Origin: Bacteroidota bacterium
GTDB taxonomy: Bacteria > Bacteroidota > Bacteroidia > UKL13-3
DNA length: 64,000 nucleotides
Reading direction: 5' to 3'
Assembly (NCBI GenBank): GCA_027484685.1
Contig: JAIXSO010000014.1
Span: forward strand, 62,001-126,000
In this document: piece by piece, positions 45,874 to 54,209 of the stretch
Layout: each line of letters starts with the position of its first letter
Position numbering within the stretch: position 1 is the stretch's first letter
Program-made: the position numbers and the translations under genes
The notes under the pieces: model-generated
Seen by the model: only the letters and a program-made list of their open reading frames with translations
What the model was told of the DNA's origin: nothing
Databases searched by the model: none

Positions 45874-46857
45874 ATGGCAAAAGTAACAATAGACGGACAA
45901 ACAATAGAAGTAGCAGACGGAACTACCATTTTACAAGCAGCCCGCATGATTGGGCCTGAGGTGGCTCCGCCAACTATGTGTTATTATAGTAAGTTAAAAA
46001 CCAGTGGTGGTTATTGCCGCACTTGTTTGGTTGAGGTTAGCAAAGGTTCAGAAAAAGACCCTCGCCCAATGCCTAAACTAGTGGCAAGTTGCAGAACTAC
46101 CATTATGGATGGTATGGAAGTTAAAAACATGACATCTGACAAGGTAATTGATGCACGTAAAGGTGTGGTGGAGTTTTTATTGTTAAATCATCCTCTTGAT
46201 TGCCCAGTGTGCGACCAAGCAGGTGAATGCCAATTACAAGACTTAGGTTACGAACATGGTTCAGCTAAAACCCGTACCGATTTTGAACGCAGAACGTTCG
46301 AAAAAATTGATATTGGCAATAAAATTCAATTACACATGACACGTTGCATATTATGCTACCGTTGTGTTAAAACTGCTGAACAAATTACTGATGGACGCGT
46401 GCATGGTGTTTTAAACAGAGGTGATGCCAGCGAAATTTCAACTTATATTGAACAAGCCATTGATAACGATTTTAGTGGAAATGTAATTGATGTTTGTCCT
46501 GTAGGTGCTTTAACCGATAAAACTTTCAGGTTTAAAAGCCGCGTTTGGTTTACCAAACCAGTTGATGCACACAGAGATTGCGATAAATGTAGCGGAAAAA
46601 CAGTAGTTTGGTACAAAGGCGAAGATGTTTTACGTGTTACAGGTCGTAAAGACCAATGGGGCGAAGTAGAAGAATTTATCTGCAATACTTGCCGTTTCGA
46701 TAAAAAGAAAACAAGCGATTGGACAATTGAAGGACCAAGAGCCATCAGTCATCAGTCAGTTATTTCGGCTAATCATTATACCAAAATGGTTAAACCAAGA
46801 GAATTGACATTGAATAATATTAAAACAATTGCTTTAACAGAGGGAGAAAATAAATAA
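45874..46857 (+). CDS. nuoG: NADH-quinone oxidoreductase subunit G, short Bacteroidota form
   Basis: The 327-residue protein keeps the electron-wire half of NuoG: the [2Fe-2S] ligands (MCYY, GGYCRTCLVEV, ASCRT), the HPLDCPVCDQAGECQLQD cluster and CILCYRCVK with DVCPVGALTDK. CDKCSG and FICNTCRF mark the start of the molybdopterin-oxidoreductase-like region, which then stops. E. coli NuoG is about 900 residues. The short form without the large C-terminal domain is, to my knowledge, normal in this phylum, so I do not call it broken. Its last base overlaps the start of nuoH. Confidence 0.93.
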   Translation: MAKVTIDGQTIEVADGTTILQAARMIGPEVAPPTMCYYSKLKTSGGYCRTCLVEVSKGSEKDPRPMPKLVASCRTTIMDGMEVKNMTSDKVIDARKGVVEFLLLNHPLDCPVCDQAGECQLQDLGYEHGSAKTRTDFERRTFEKIDIGNKIQLHMTRCILCYRCVKTAEQITDGRVHGVLNRGDASEISTYIEQAIDNDFSGNVIDVCPVGALTDKTFRFKSRVWFTKPVDAHRDCDKCSGKTVVWYKGEDVLRVTGRKDQWGEVEEFICNTCRFDKKKTSDWTIEGPRAISHQSVISANHYTKMVKPRELTLNNIKTIALTEGENK

Positions 46858-47918
46858 TGTTTTTATTGATTTTTAAAATAGCACTGATTGTCATTTTATT
46901 TTTAATCAGTTTGGGTGTAGCTGCTTATGCCACTTATGGCGAACGTAAAGTTGCTGCATTTATGCAAGATAGAATTGGTCCAGACCGTGCAGGTCCTTTT
47001 GGATTATTACAACCCATTGCCGATGGTGTTAAAATGTTTATGAAAGAGGAAATTATTCCAAATGTTTCCGATAAATTATTATTCATTCTAGGACCTTGTA
47101 TTTTTATGATCACGGCTTTAATGACCAGTGCAGTTATTCCTTGGGGAACTGCAATGGAATTTGATGGTGTAAAATACGGATTACAAGTAGCCGATATCAA
47201 TATTGGTATTTTATACGTTTTTGGTGTTGTAAGTTTAGGGGTTTACGGAATTATGATTGGTGGTTGGGCTTCTAATAATAAATTTGCCTTATTGGGTGCT
47301 GTGCGTGCTTCAAGCCAAATGATCAGTTACGAATTAGCTATGGGCATGTCATTAATTGCCATTATCATGATGAGTGGTTCATTGAGTTTAAACGATATTG
47401 TAGCGCAACAAGGACAAGGAAAATTGTATGGTTTTATTCCTGTAAGTGGTTTAAATTGGAATATATTTTATCAACCTTTAGGTTTTATCATTTTCTTAAT
47501 TTGTGCTTTTGCAGAATGTAACAGAACTCCATTTGACTTACCAGAGTGCGAAACTGAATTAGTTGGCGGTTATCATACAGAATATTCATCTATGAAACTA
47601 GGATTGTATTTATTTGCTGAATACATCAATATGTTTGTATCTGGAGCAATCATTTCATGCCTATATTTTGGTGGATATAATTTCCCTGGATTAGAATATT
47701 TAAGTACCGTTTTAAATCCTAATTTAGTATCAATTATTAGCTTTGGTGCTTTGTTTACAAAAGCTATTTTCTTTGTATTTTTCTTCATGTGGATTCGTTG
47801 GACAATACCGCGTTTCCGTTATGACCAATTAATGAAATTAGGCTGGCAAGTATTATTGCCACTATCAATTTTAAACGTATTGTTAACTGGCGGAGGATTA
47901 ACTATTTTTAGTAAATAA
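46857..47918 (+). CDS. nuoH: NADH-quinone oxidoreductase subunit H
   Basis: The 353-residue membrane subunit has about eight hydrophobic segments. Conserved loops are ERKVAAFMQDRIGPDRAGPFG, FAECNRTPFDLPECETELVGGYHTEYSS and WIRWTIPRFRYDQLM. It links the membrane arm to the quinone cavity. It starts in the last base of nuoG, which indicates tight coupling. Confidence 0.96.
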   Translation: MFLLIFKIALIVILFLISLGVAAYATYGERKVAAFMQDRIGPDRAGPFGLLQPIADGVKMFMKEEIIPNVSDKLLFILGPCIFMITALMTSAVIPWGTAMEFDGVKYGLQVADINIGILYVFGVVSLGVYGIMIGGWASNNKFALLGAVRASSQMISYELAMGMSLIAIIMMSGSLSLNDIVAQQGQGKLYGFIPVSGLNWNIFYQPLGFIIFLICAFAECNRTPFDLPECETELVGGYHTEYSSMKLGLYLFAEYINMFVSGAIISCLYFGGYNFPGLEYLSTVLNPNLVSIISFGALFTKAIFFVFFFMWIRWTIPRFRYDQLMKLGWQVLLPLSILNVLLTGGGLTIFSK

Positions 47919-47950
47919 TTATAACAGAATTCATAATTCATAATTCAAAA

Positions 47951-48484
47951 ATGCAATTAACCAATAGATCAAAAGTAGTAAGTAATAAGGAAATGAGCTT
48001 TAAAGAAAAGCTTTATATTCCTGCTATATTATCGGGTATGGGCGTAACTTTTAAACACATGTTTAAAAAGAGTGTTTCGTTACGTTATCCTGAAGTAACC
48101 AGACAATTTAGTCCTGTTTACCGTGGAATGCATGTATTAAAACGTGATGCTGAAGGACGTGAAAATTGCACAGCTTGTGGATTATGTGCTGTAGCATGTC
48201 CGGCTGAAGCCATTACTATGGATGCAGCAGAGCGTAAAAAAGGCGAAGAGCATTTATACCGTGAAGAAAAATATGCAGCCAAATATGAAATTAATATGTT
48301 ACGCTGCATTTTCTGTGGATTATGCGAAGAAGCTTGCCCTAAAGATGCTATTTACTTAACGGATAGAATTGTTCCAACTGAATATAAGAGAAGCAATTTT
48401 ATTTATGGTAAAGATGTTTTAGTTGAAAAAATGGAAGATAGAATTGATATTACTAAACGTAAAAAAGAGTATCATATTGACTAG
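47951..48484 (+). CDS. nuoI: NADH-quinone oxidoreductase subunit I
   Basis: The 177-residue ferredoxin-like subunit carries two [4Fe-4S] clusters (N6a, N6b) with the motifs CTACGLCAVACP and CIFCGLCEEACP. The spacer before it contains a periodic ATTCATAATTCATAATTCA. It is the last nuo gene here; nuoJ to nuoN, which normally follow, are absent and a terminator comes instead. Confidence 0.95.
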   Translation: MQLTNRSKVVSNKEMSFKEKLYIPAILSGMGVTFKHMFKKSVSLRYPEVTRQFSPVYRGMHVLKRDAEGRENCTACGLCAVACPAEAITMDAAERKKGEEHLYREEKYAAKYEINMLRCIFCGLCEEACPKDAIYLTDRIVPTEYKRSNFIYGKDVLVEKMEDRIDITKRKKEYHID

Positions 48485-48524
48485 TTAATTGGTTAACAAG
48501 GTTGATTGTTTGTTTGAAGCCAAG

Positions 48525-48561
48525 AAAAAAGCTGTGATAATTTACTTATTACAGCTTTTTT
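48525..48561 (+). terminator. Rho-independent terminator of the nuo operon
   Basis: AAAAAAGCTGT pairs with ACAGCTTTTTT across a 15-base loop that itself pairs in part (GATAA/TTAT). It lies 41 bases after the nuoI stop and shows that the operon ends here. Confidence 0.85.
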
Positions 48562-48940
48562 AGTTTTAGGTACAGAAAATATACGCTCTCATCTTGCGAG
48601 TGAATGTATGGATAAGCCTCTGGCTGATTTTGTAATAGTAAATTTGAAAATGGCAGGACGCCTTTTAAACCCAAACTCGCAAGATGCAAGCGCAATGTCA
48701 TTAAGTTAAGGAATTTCTGACCTTGAAAAGGTCAAATGTTTATAGCAATCATAAATTGATTGGTGGGTGCGACCCCGATGGGGTCGTATGTTTTATGGCA
48801 AATATTTTCTATAAACATGTGACTCCTTTGGAGTCATTTCCTTCATTTAATGACATTGGATGCGAGCGAGTTCAGGAAATAAAATACATTCTTCGTTTAA
48901 ATAATAATCAGCTATTTAGCCTATTATTAATTCTGGATTT
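48562..48940. repeat. Spacer with dispersed palindromes
   Basis: It contains an inverted copy of the TCGCATCTTGCGAG/AAAAGGCG element (about 48590-48695). Three short hairpins follow: GACCTTGAAAAGGTC (48719), CGACCCCGATGGGGTCG (48770) and GACTCCTTTGGAGTC (48821). The one reading frame across them is made of these repeats and is not called a gene. Confidence 0.7.
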
Positions 48941-49537
48941 TTAGGAGTGTTCATTATTATCACTATTTCGTTCTTCTAAAATTTGCTGAGCTACCATTAC
49001 AGCCTGCTTTATAAACTTTCCATTATTAATAATTTCAAGTAGTTCTTCATTTGTTAAAGAACCATATTTTAATTTAAACTTTTCTGTTAGAGCCAAGTTT
49101 TCTTCCGTTTGTTGTTTAACTAATCTACTCGGTGAAGATGAAAATAAAGCCGCCCAATAACTATTTGCTTTTTTATAATTTAAAATATAAATCAAAACGA
49201 ACAAACAAAAAAACAATGGATGAAAACTAATGGTAATTGAATTAATACCGAACGAACCACTTAAGTTAATTGGTAAAAAATTTACCAAGTTAGTATAACC
49301 TAATAACAGGGTACTTACCAAAAAGTATTTATAGTACTTTCTTAATTTAAAATAAACTAATGTACTGATAATCAAAATTATACCTGCAAGAATATTTGTG
49401 TATTGAAACACAAACAAACCTTGATTATAACTAATTGATAATAAATCATATACAGTATTCAAAAAAACTAAAACCAGAATGACTAACGGAATTAAGTTTT
49501 TATGTTTGTAGAGTATCCGATTCTTTAAAATAACCAT
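48941..49537 (-). CDS. Multi-pass membrane protein of unknown function
   Basis: The 198-residue protein has about four hydrophobic segments in the first 130 residues. A cytosolic helical tail follows, with the pattern KYGSLTNEELLEIINNG.FIKQAVMVAQQILEER. That tail motif is frequent at the ends of small Bacteroidota membrane proteins. No enzyme motif is visible. It ends the run of minus-strand genes beginning at 52476 and starts 21 bases after the SH3 lipoprotein gene. Confidence 0.6.
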   Translation of the reverse strand: MVILKNRILYKHKNLIPLVILVLVFLNTVYDLLSISYNQGLFVFQYTNILAGIILIISTLVYFKLRKYYKYFLVSTLLLGYTNLVNFLPINLSGSFGINSITISFHPLFFCLFVLIYILNYKKANSYWAALFSSSPSRLVKQQTEENLALTEKFKLKYGSLTNEELLEIINNGKFIKQAVMVAQQILEERNSDNNEHS

Positions 49538-49558
49538 CTTGAGTTACTTTGCGATAAA

Positions 49559-50302
49559 CTAGTCACCACTGTTAACTACTGTATCTTGCACCACATCGTC
49601 ATTACCTTCTTCGTAATCTCCTTCTACTTCCTCAGGATAAGCACTTGGATCAATTTTTCTAATTTCATTGATAACAATATACTGAAACGATGATCCTGAA
49701 ATATTGCTATTTTCCATAATAGACTTTAATTCAGCTAATCTATCAGCTGTTTTGGCAATAGCCAAAGCTCTATTGATAAAAATGGCCGTTGCAATATCGG
49801 TTGTGCCTTCACTGTAACCTCTATCTTTAATCCAACCTCTTTCAATTCCTTTAGCTTTGCCGCGTTTACCCGCTACTTCTATCCAATCATCTTTTTTAGA
49901 AATTATGGCTATTACATCCATTTCGTTAAATGATTTTTTGCTAATGGTTGATAAATCAGGACGAGAATAAATATCCGATTTTTCAATAATTACCGCTGGT
50001 CTTGCCTCTACAGCCACGTAATCAGCCATAATCCAACCTTCGTTACCATCCAATAATTTTACTTTTAAGTATTGTTTGCCTTTTTCTTCTTCTTTATCAT
50101 CTAAAAACATCAATTTTTCGCCAAGTGAAACGGAAGAAAGTACTTTTCCTTCTTTTTTTGATGGTTTATCTAACACGGGTGCCTTATCGGAAATACATAC
50201 CGATGGAATTTCTTTATCGCTACCACACGAAACAAATGAGGTTAAAATAAAGCTAATAGCTAAAAAAAGAAATACGGTTTTTTTTATAAAATTTAAGTTC
50301 AT
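49559..50302 (-). CDS. SH3-domain lipoprotein
   Basis: Starting at the ATG at 50302 gives MNLNFIKKTVFLFLAISF and a lipobox ending SFVSC; an earlier in-frame ATG would add nine residues that spoil the signal peptide. Two bacterial SH3-like repeats follow (about 35-90, with GNEGWIMADYVAVE, and 95-155, with WIEVAGKRG and RGWIKDRGYS). A helical part and an acidic tail end the protein. Such SH3 repeats often bind cell-wall peptides. The neighbouring putative peptidoglycan enzymes upstream fit that, but the role is inferred. Confidence 0.7.
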   Translation of the reverse strand: MNLNFIKKTVFLFLAISFILTSFVSCGSDKEIPSVCISDKAPVLDKPSKKEGKVLSSVSLGEKLMFLDDKEEEKGKQYLKVKLLDGNEGWIMADYVAVEARPAVIIEKSDIYSRPDLSTISKKSFNEMDVIAIISKKDDWIEVAGKRGKAKGIERGWIKDRGYSEGTTDIATAIFINRALAIAKTADRLAELKSIMENSNISGSSFQYIVINEIRKIDPSAYPEEVEGDYEEGNDDVVQDTVVNSGD

Positions 50303-50372
50303 TGTTAATTGAAAATTTTTGAACCGCAATTAATGCATTTGAAGTCTTATTTTAAAATTAAAATTGACTGTT

Positions 50373-51062
50373 TTAGTTAAATTTTGTGCCTAGTAGCCAT
50401 TTTATTACTGCTGACTTATCTAAAATTTTACCAATTACTACATAACTTGAATTATCTAATGGATTATGGCCTTCTAAATTTTCAGATAAAACACCTATAT
50501 CGGGTTTATAATAACTAGAGTGTATAAATTTTAAAGTTTGATTATGCTTAAATATGAATCCAACATGACAATCTAAACCAACAATATAAAGTCCGTTACT
50601 TTTAGTTAAAATGTATTGCTTAATATTTTCAATTGGCTCATTTCTATATCTTTTTATATCTTTAGAAAACTTTTTGATAAAAACTTCGGAAGCCAATTTA
50701 GCCCAATCGGTATAAGGAATATTAAACCCCGCTTGATATAAAATAGTGGTTACAAAATAACCACAAGCTATGGAACCTTGTTTTGGAACTTTGGTTTGCC
50801 CATAAAAACTCCAAGGCGTGCCATACCAATATTTAAAATATTCGTTTACTATGGTTTTATAAATATAATATTGAGCCTCTGAAATAATAGAGTCTTTTTG
50901 ACGTTCATTTTTAGCATTTAAATATAAATGTCGCAGTTCTGCTTGGCGCTTTTTATTAGTTGCAAGCAGCTGATTATAGGCACTATCCTGCTGCGCAAAA
51001 ACTGGCAACATTGTAGTAAACAATAGGGCAAAAAAAAGTAATTTAATTTTCATCATTGCCAT
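50373..51062 (-). CDS. Secreted NlpC/P60-like (papain-fold) putative cell-wall hydrolase
   Basis: The 229-residue product has a signal peptide (cut near VFAQ). A cysteine-peptidase core follows, with YWYGTPWSFYGQT, then IACGYFVTTILYQAGF (Cys100 as nucleophile) and DCHVGFIF (His166 as base), in NlpC/P60 order. Such enzymes usually cut peptide cross-links or acyl groups. The first ten bases overlap the end of the upstream caspase-like gene, so the two are co-translated. It is the third gene of an apparent envelope operon. Confidence 0.65.
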   Translation of the reverse strand: MAMMKIKLLFFALLFTTMLPVFAQQDSAYNQLLATNKKRQAELRHLYLNAKNERQKDSIISEAQYYIYKTIVNEYFKYWYGTPWSFYGQTKVPKQGSIACGYFVTTILYQAGFNIPYTDWAKLASEVFIKKFSKDIKRYRNEPIENIKQYILTKSNGLYIVGLDCHVGFIFKHNQTLKFIHSSYYKPDIGVLSENLEGHNPLDNSSYVVIGKILDKSAVIKWLLGTKFN

Positions 51063-51817
51063 CCTGTAATTAAAATATTTTTAGCTGCTTTTACACTGCA
51101 TTTTTGATATTTGGCATAAGCCAAAGGTGCTTTATTTCTTACTTCGTTATTACTTTTATTATTTATATAAGCTTCCAAAGCATCGTGTAAGGTATAGGCC
51201 TCCGGACACATTAAAGTGTTGGTTAGCAATAAAGGCAATGCATTGGCTGATTTAATAAATGGTTCAAAATAAGCTCTACTCACACATGCCAAAGCTATGC
51301 AGCTGCGTTGTATTTTATCGGTATTTTTAAATGTGTTTGGCAGTTCAAAATCCATTAAACCATTGTGCCCAATATAGGCCACCAAACTAGCATTGCCATT
51401 AATTCCAAGCTCAATGCCATCAACAGTTATTTTTTGCTTATTGGTACCAGCCAAACTATTAAAAAATTGAATAGTGCAATCTTTTATATTTTTACCATTG
51501 TAAGCATCGGCTACTAAATAATAATTTTGAGTTTTGTGCTTAAAAATCAATCTTTCTAAAACCATACCATTGGCTTTAAATGTTTTAACAAGTTGCCAAT
51601 TTTTACTTTTTGAAAAATATGTTTTTATACCAAAACCTGCACCCCAATATAAATTGGTAGCTGCATTTTGTCCGTTACCAATTTTAGGCGGAACTTTAAC
51701 TATGCCTTGGTATTCATTATCGCATAAAGCCACAAATACATGGATGGTTTTAGCACTCATTTTAGCTTGTAATGCATATGAATATAAAACACTTAAAATC
51801 AAATAAATATATTTCAT
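51053..51817 (-). CDS. Secreted caspase-like protein of unknown function
   Basis: The 254-residue product has a signal peptide and a fold pattern resembling clan CD peptidases: a first strand IHVFVALCDN, then YYLVADAYNG, the His strand LVAYIGHNGLMDF (His151) and the Cys strand CIALACVSRAYF (Cys178), then LLTNTLMCPEAYTLHDALEAY. The His-Gly/Ala-Cys spacing of about 27 residues is shorter than in most caspases. The assignment is tentative; the conserved motifs themselves are clear. It lies between a transpeptidase-like and an NlpC/P60-like gene on the same strand. Confidence 0.5.
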   Translation of the reverse strand: MKYIYLILSVLYSYALQAKMSAKTIHVFVALCDNEYQGIVKVPPKIGNGQNAATNLYWGAGFGIKTYFSKSKNWQLVKTFKANGMVLERLIFKHKTQNYYLVADAYNGKNIKDCTIQFFNSLAGTNKQKITVDGIELGINGNASLVAYIGHNGLMDFELPNTFKNTDKIQRSCIALACVSRAYFEPFIKSANALPLLLTNTLMCPEAYTLHDALEAYINNKSNNEVRNKAPLAYAKYQKCSVKAAKNILITGWQ

Positions 51818-51825
51818 ATTATAAG

Positions 51826-52476
51826 TTATTTTTGGTTAAAGATCCACATTAAAACAGGCTTTTTCTCGTTTTTAAGTTTGTTATCCATCCAAGTCATGTT
51901 GGTGTTAGAAATGGCAGGGCAACCCCAACCTTCAGGAGTTCCATCAGGAAAAATTTCTTCATCGGCAATGGCATCCCAACCATGAAAAACAATTAGCCTA
52001 TTAACTGCATTGGCATTTTGCTTTTCAAGGCCATGCATTAAATATTTAATATTAATACCCCAATTGCTGTAACCCCTCTCTCCTATTTTATACTTGCCCA
52101 ACGCGGTGCAATGGCTTCCATCAACACTGCTAAAAGTGGGATTTTCTTTTGAATCATCACTGCTCCAACTGTTATTTCCGCAACCATGGCTTACCAAAAA
52201 GCTGTTTATAAAAGTATCTTTCTTAAAATCCCAAACAAAAAACCGGTTTAAACCTGAATGCATTCCCATATTGATGAGCAAAGCAAATTCAGTATTTAAC
52301 TTGTTGGTTTTACAATAGGTAAATGCCTTTTTAGCCTTTTGCTTCAATGCGGCAAAATTTAAAGCAGGCTTTTGTTCATTATTAGTTAACGATTTTAATT
52401 GCCTACTAAAACTATTTGAATTAGTGCAACTTATACTAAAAAAATAAAAAACCACTACAAAAATTATTCTATTCAT
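51826..52476 (-). CDS. Murein L,D-transpeptidase catalytic-domain family lipoprotein
   Basis: The 216-residue product has a lipoprotein signal (FFSISC). The body matches the 'murein L,D-transpeptidase catalytic domain' family: LLINMGMHSGLNRFFVWD, SFLVSHGCGNN, SHCTALGKYKIGERGYSNWGI, RLIVFHGWD and the catalytic segment GWGCPAISN with the nucleophile Cys. Such enzymes make or edit 3-3 cross-links in the periplasm. Its stop is nine bases from the start of the caspase-like gene, so they form one operon. Confidence 0.75.
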   Translation of the reverse strand: MNRIIFVVVFYFFSISCTNSNSFSRQLKSLTNNEQKPALNFAALKQKAKKAFTYCKTNKLNTEFALLINMGMHSGLNRFFVWDFKKDTFINSFLVSHGCGNNSWSSDDSKENPTFSSVDGSHCTALGKYKIGERGYSNWGINIKYLMHGLEKQNANAVNRLIVFHGWDAIADEEIFPDGTPEGWGCPAISNTNMTWMDNKLKNEKKPVLMWIFNQK

Positions 52477-52663
52477 AATAATAAACTAAGCTAACGATAT
52501 AAGACATATATTATTATAAAATGGTTCCATCCTAATAATAAAAAATGAATTGGTGTTTTATTATGGAATGCTTCAAAATGTAAAAATAGCAATAAAATAC
52601 GCCCAATATTTGCTTAAATTTACAAAAATGTAAAAATAAGCTTTTTTTTTACTACTTAATTTA

Positions 52664-52671
52664 TACATTTG
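52664..52671 (+). promoter_or_regulatory. Bacteroidota-type -7 element before DUF4143 ATPase
   Basis: TACATTTG matches TAnnTTTG exactly and ends 19 bases before the ATG. A T-rich tract rather than a TTTG occupies the -33 area. Confidence 0.45.
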
Positions 52672-52690
52672 TGTAGAAATAAGAAATTTT

Positions 52691-54148
52691 ATGGATTTCA
52701 ATAGTGTTATTCCAACATCTAAACGCATAGAACGATTGCAATACGAAAACCCATGGTGGGTTTCGGGGCAAGTACAACAAAGCTATCAAGAAATGTCGAA
52801 AAGGCTGTATTTTGACTTGTTTTTCCCTTTTGTTAAAGATACCGATATAAAACGTGCTTTGGTGCTAATGGGCCCAAGGCGTGTGGGAAAAACGGTAATG
52901 ATGTATCATGCCATACAAGAACTATTGGCCGCAAAAATTACACCTAAAAAAATTTTTTTTATTGCAATAGACAACCCCATTTATATGCACTTGGGCTTGG
53001 ATGATTTATTACTTTTAACCCAAGAGGCCGTTAGTTTAGAAAACTTGGATGGTTGCTTTGTGTTTTTTGATGAAATTCAATATTTAAAAGATTGGGAGCG
53101 CCATTTAAAAGTATTGGTTGATTCATATCCAAATACCAAATTTGTGGTTTCGGGTTCGGCTGCTGCTGCTTTAAAGTTACAAAGTTCTGAAAGTGGTGCA
53201 GGTAGGTTTACCAATTTTATGTTGCCACCGCTTACTTTTCATGAATACATACACTTAAAAGGATTAAATCACTTAGTGCAATCAAAATCAATTATTTACA
53301 ACAATAAAGAAATACCATTTTTTACCACACACGATAATAAAGCTTTGAATAAAGAGTTTTTTCATTACTTAAATTTTGGTGGATACCCAGAAGTAGTACT
53401 TTCAGAAAAAATTCAAAGCGATATGGCAAGGTATGTGAAAAGCGATATAGTAGATAAAGTATTGCTGCGCGATTTGCCAAGTTTATATGGCATAAAAGAT
53501 GTGCAGGAACTAAATAGTTTTTTTAGTTATTTAGCTTATAACAGTGGTGGCGAAATTTCTTTTGAAAGATTGGCAAAAGACAGTGGTATTCAAAAAGAAA
53601 CCATCAAAAAATATTTGGAATATTTAGAGGCGGCTTTTTTAATTAAGGTTATTCATAAAATAGATGATAATGCTAAAAAATTTAAGCGTGTTACTAACTT
53701 TAAGGTATATCTTACCAATCCATCATTGAGAACGGCTTTGTTTTCGCCAATTCAAGAAACTGACAATGAAACTGGAAATATGATAGAAACGGCTATTTTT
53801 TCACAATGGATGCACCGCGAAAACCTGGATTTAAAATATGCAAGGTGGAAAATGGGTCGTTCGGAGGGTGAAGTTGATATTATATTGATTGATAATAAAC
53901 TATTTAAACCTCAATGGTGTGTAGAAATAAAATGGAGTAACCGATATTTTGAAAAACCACAAGAACTGAAGAGCTTATTGCACTTTTGTAATCAAAATAA
54001 ATTTAATGCCACTTTGATTACTACTATGGATTTAGCAGGCAATAAAACAATTGATAATTTAAATATTACCTTTGTTCCTGCTGCTATTTATGCATACAAT
54101 ATTGGAGTAGTTACTTTGCTTCAAAAATCGAATTGGATGGGTGAATAA
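52691..54148 (+). CDS. AAA+ ATPase with DUF4143 nuclease-like C-terminus
   Basis: The 485-residue protein has Walker A GPRRVGKTVM near residue 58, Walker B CFVFFDEIQYLKDW near 130, and the sensor FVVSGSAAAALK. The PLTFHEYI strand typical of the AAA_14/DUF4143 family follows. A winged-helix part (GGEISFERLAKDSGIQKETIKKYLEYLEAA) and a PD-(D/E)XK-like end (GEVDIILID, CVEIKWSN) complete it. Bacteria often have several copies; some are linked to toxin-antitoxin or mobile DNA, but the function is unknown. A stand-alone unit with its own promoter-like element. Confidence 0.8.
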   Translation: MDFNSVIPTSKRIERLQYENPWWVSGQVQQSYQEMSKRLYFDLFFPFVKDTDIKRALVLMGPRRVGKTVMMYHAIQELLAAKITPKKIFFIAIDNPIYMHLGLDDLLLLTQEAVSLENLDGCFVFFDEIQYLKDWERHLKVLVDSYPNTKFVVSGSAAAALKLQSSESGAGRFTNFMLPPLTFHEYIHLKGLNHLVQSKSIIYNNKEIPFFTTHDNKALNKEFFHYLNFGGYPEVVLSEKIQSDMARYVKSDIVDKVLLRDLPSLYGIKDVQELNSFFSYLAYNSGGEISFERLAKDSGIQKETIKKYLEYLEAAFLIKVIHKIDDNAKKFKRVTNFKVYLTNPSLRTALFSPIQETDNETGNMIETAIFSQWMHRENLDLKYARWKMGRSEGEVDIILIDNKLFKPQWCVEIKWSNRYFEKPQELKSLLHFCNQNKFNATLITTMDLAGNKTIDNLNITFVPAAIYAYNIGVVTLLQKSNWMGE

Positions 54149-54209
54149 TGCATAAACCCGAAAATTTAAATCACTATAAAACCTATTCTAAATCGTTATC
54201 AAATTAATT

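Noticed and set aside
45874-46857. nuoG as a truncated pseudogene
   Set aside because: All N-terminal cluster ligands are present, the end is coupled to nuoH, and the short form is known in this phylum.
48723-48944. 73-codon plus-strand reading frame after nuoI
   Set aside because: It is built from three consecutive palindromes and overlaps the end of the convergent membrane-protein gene.
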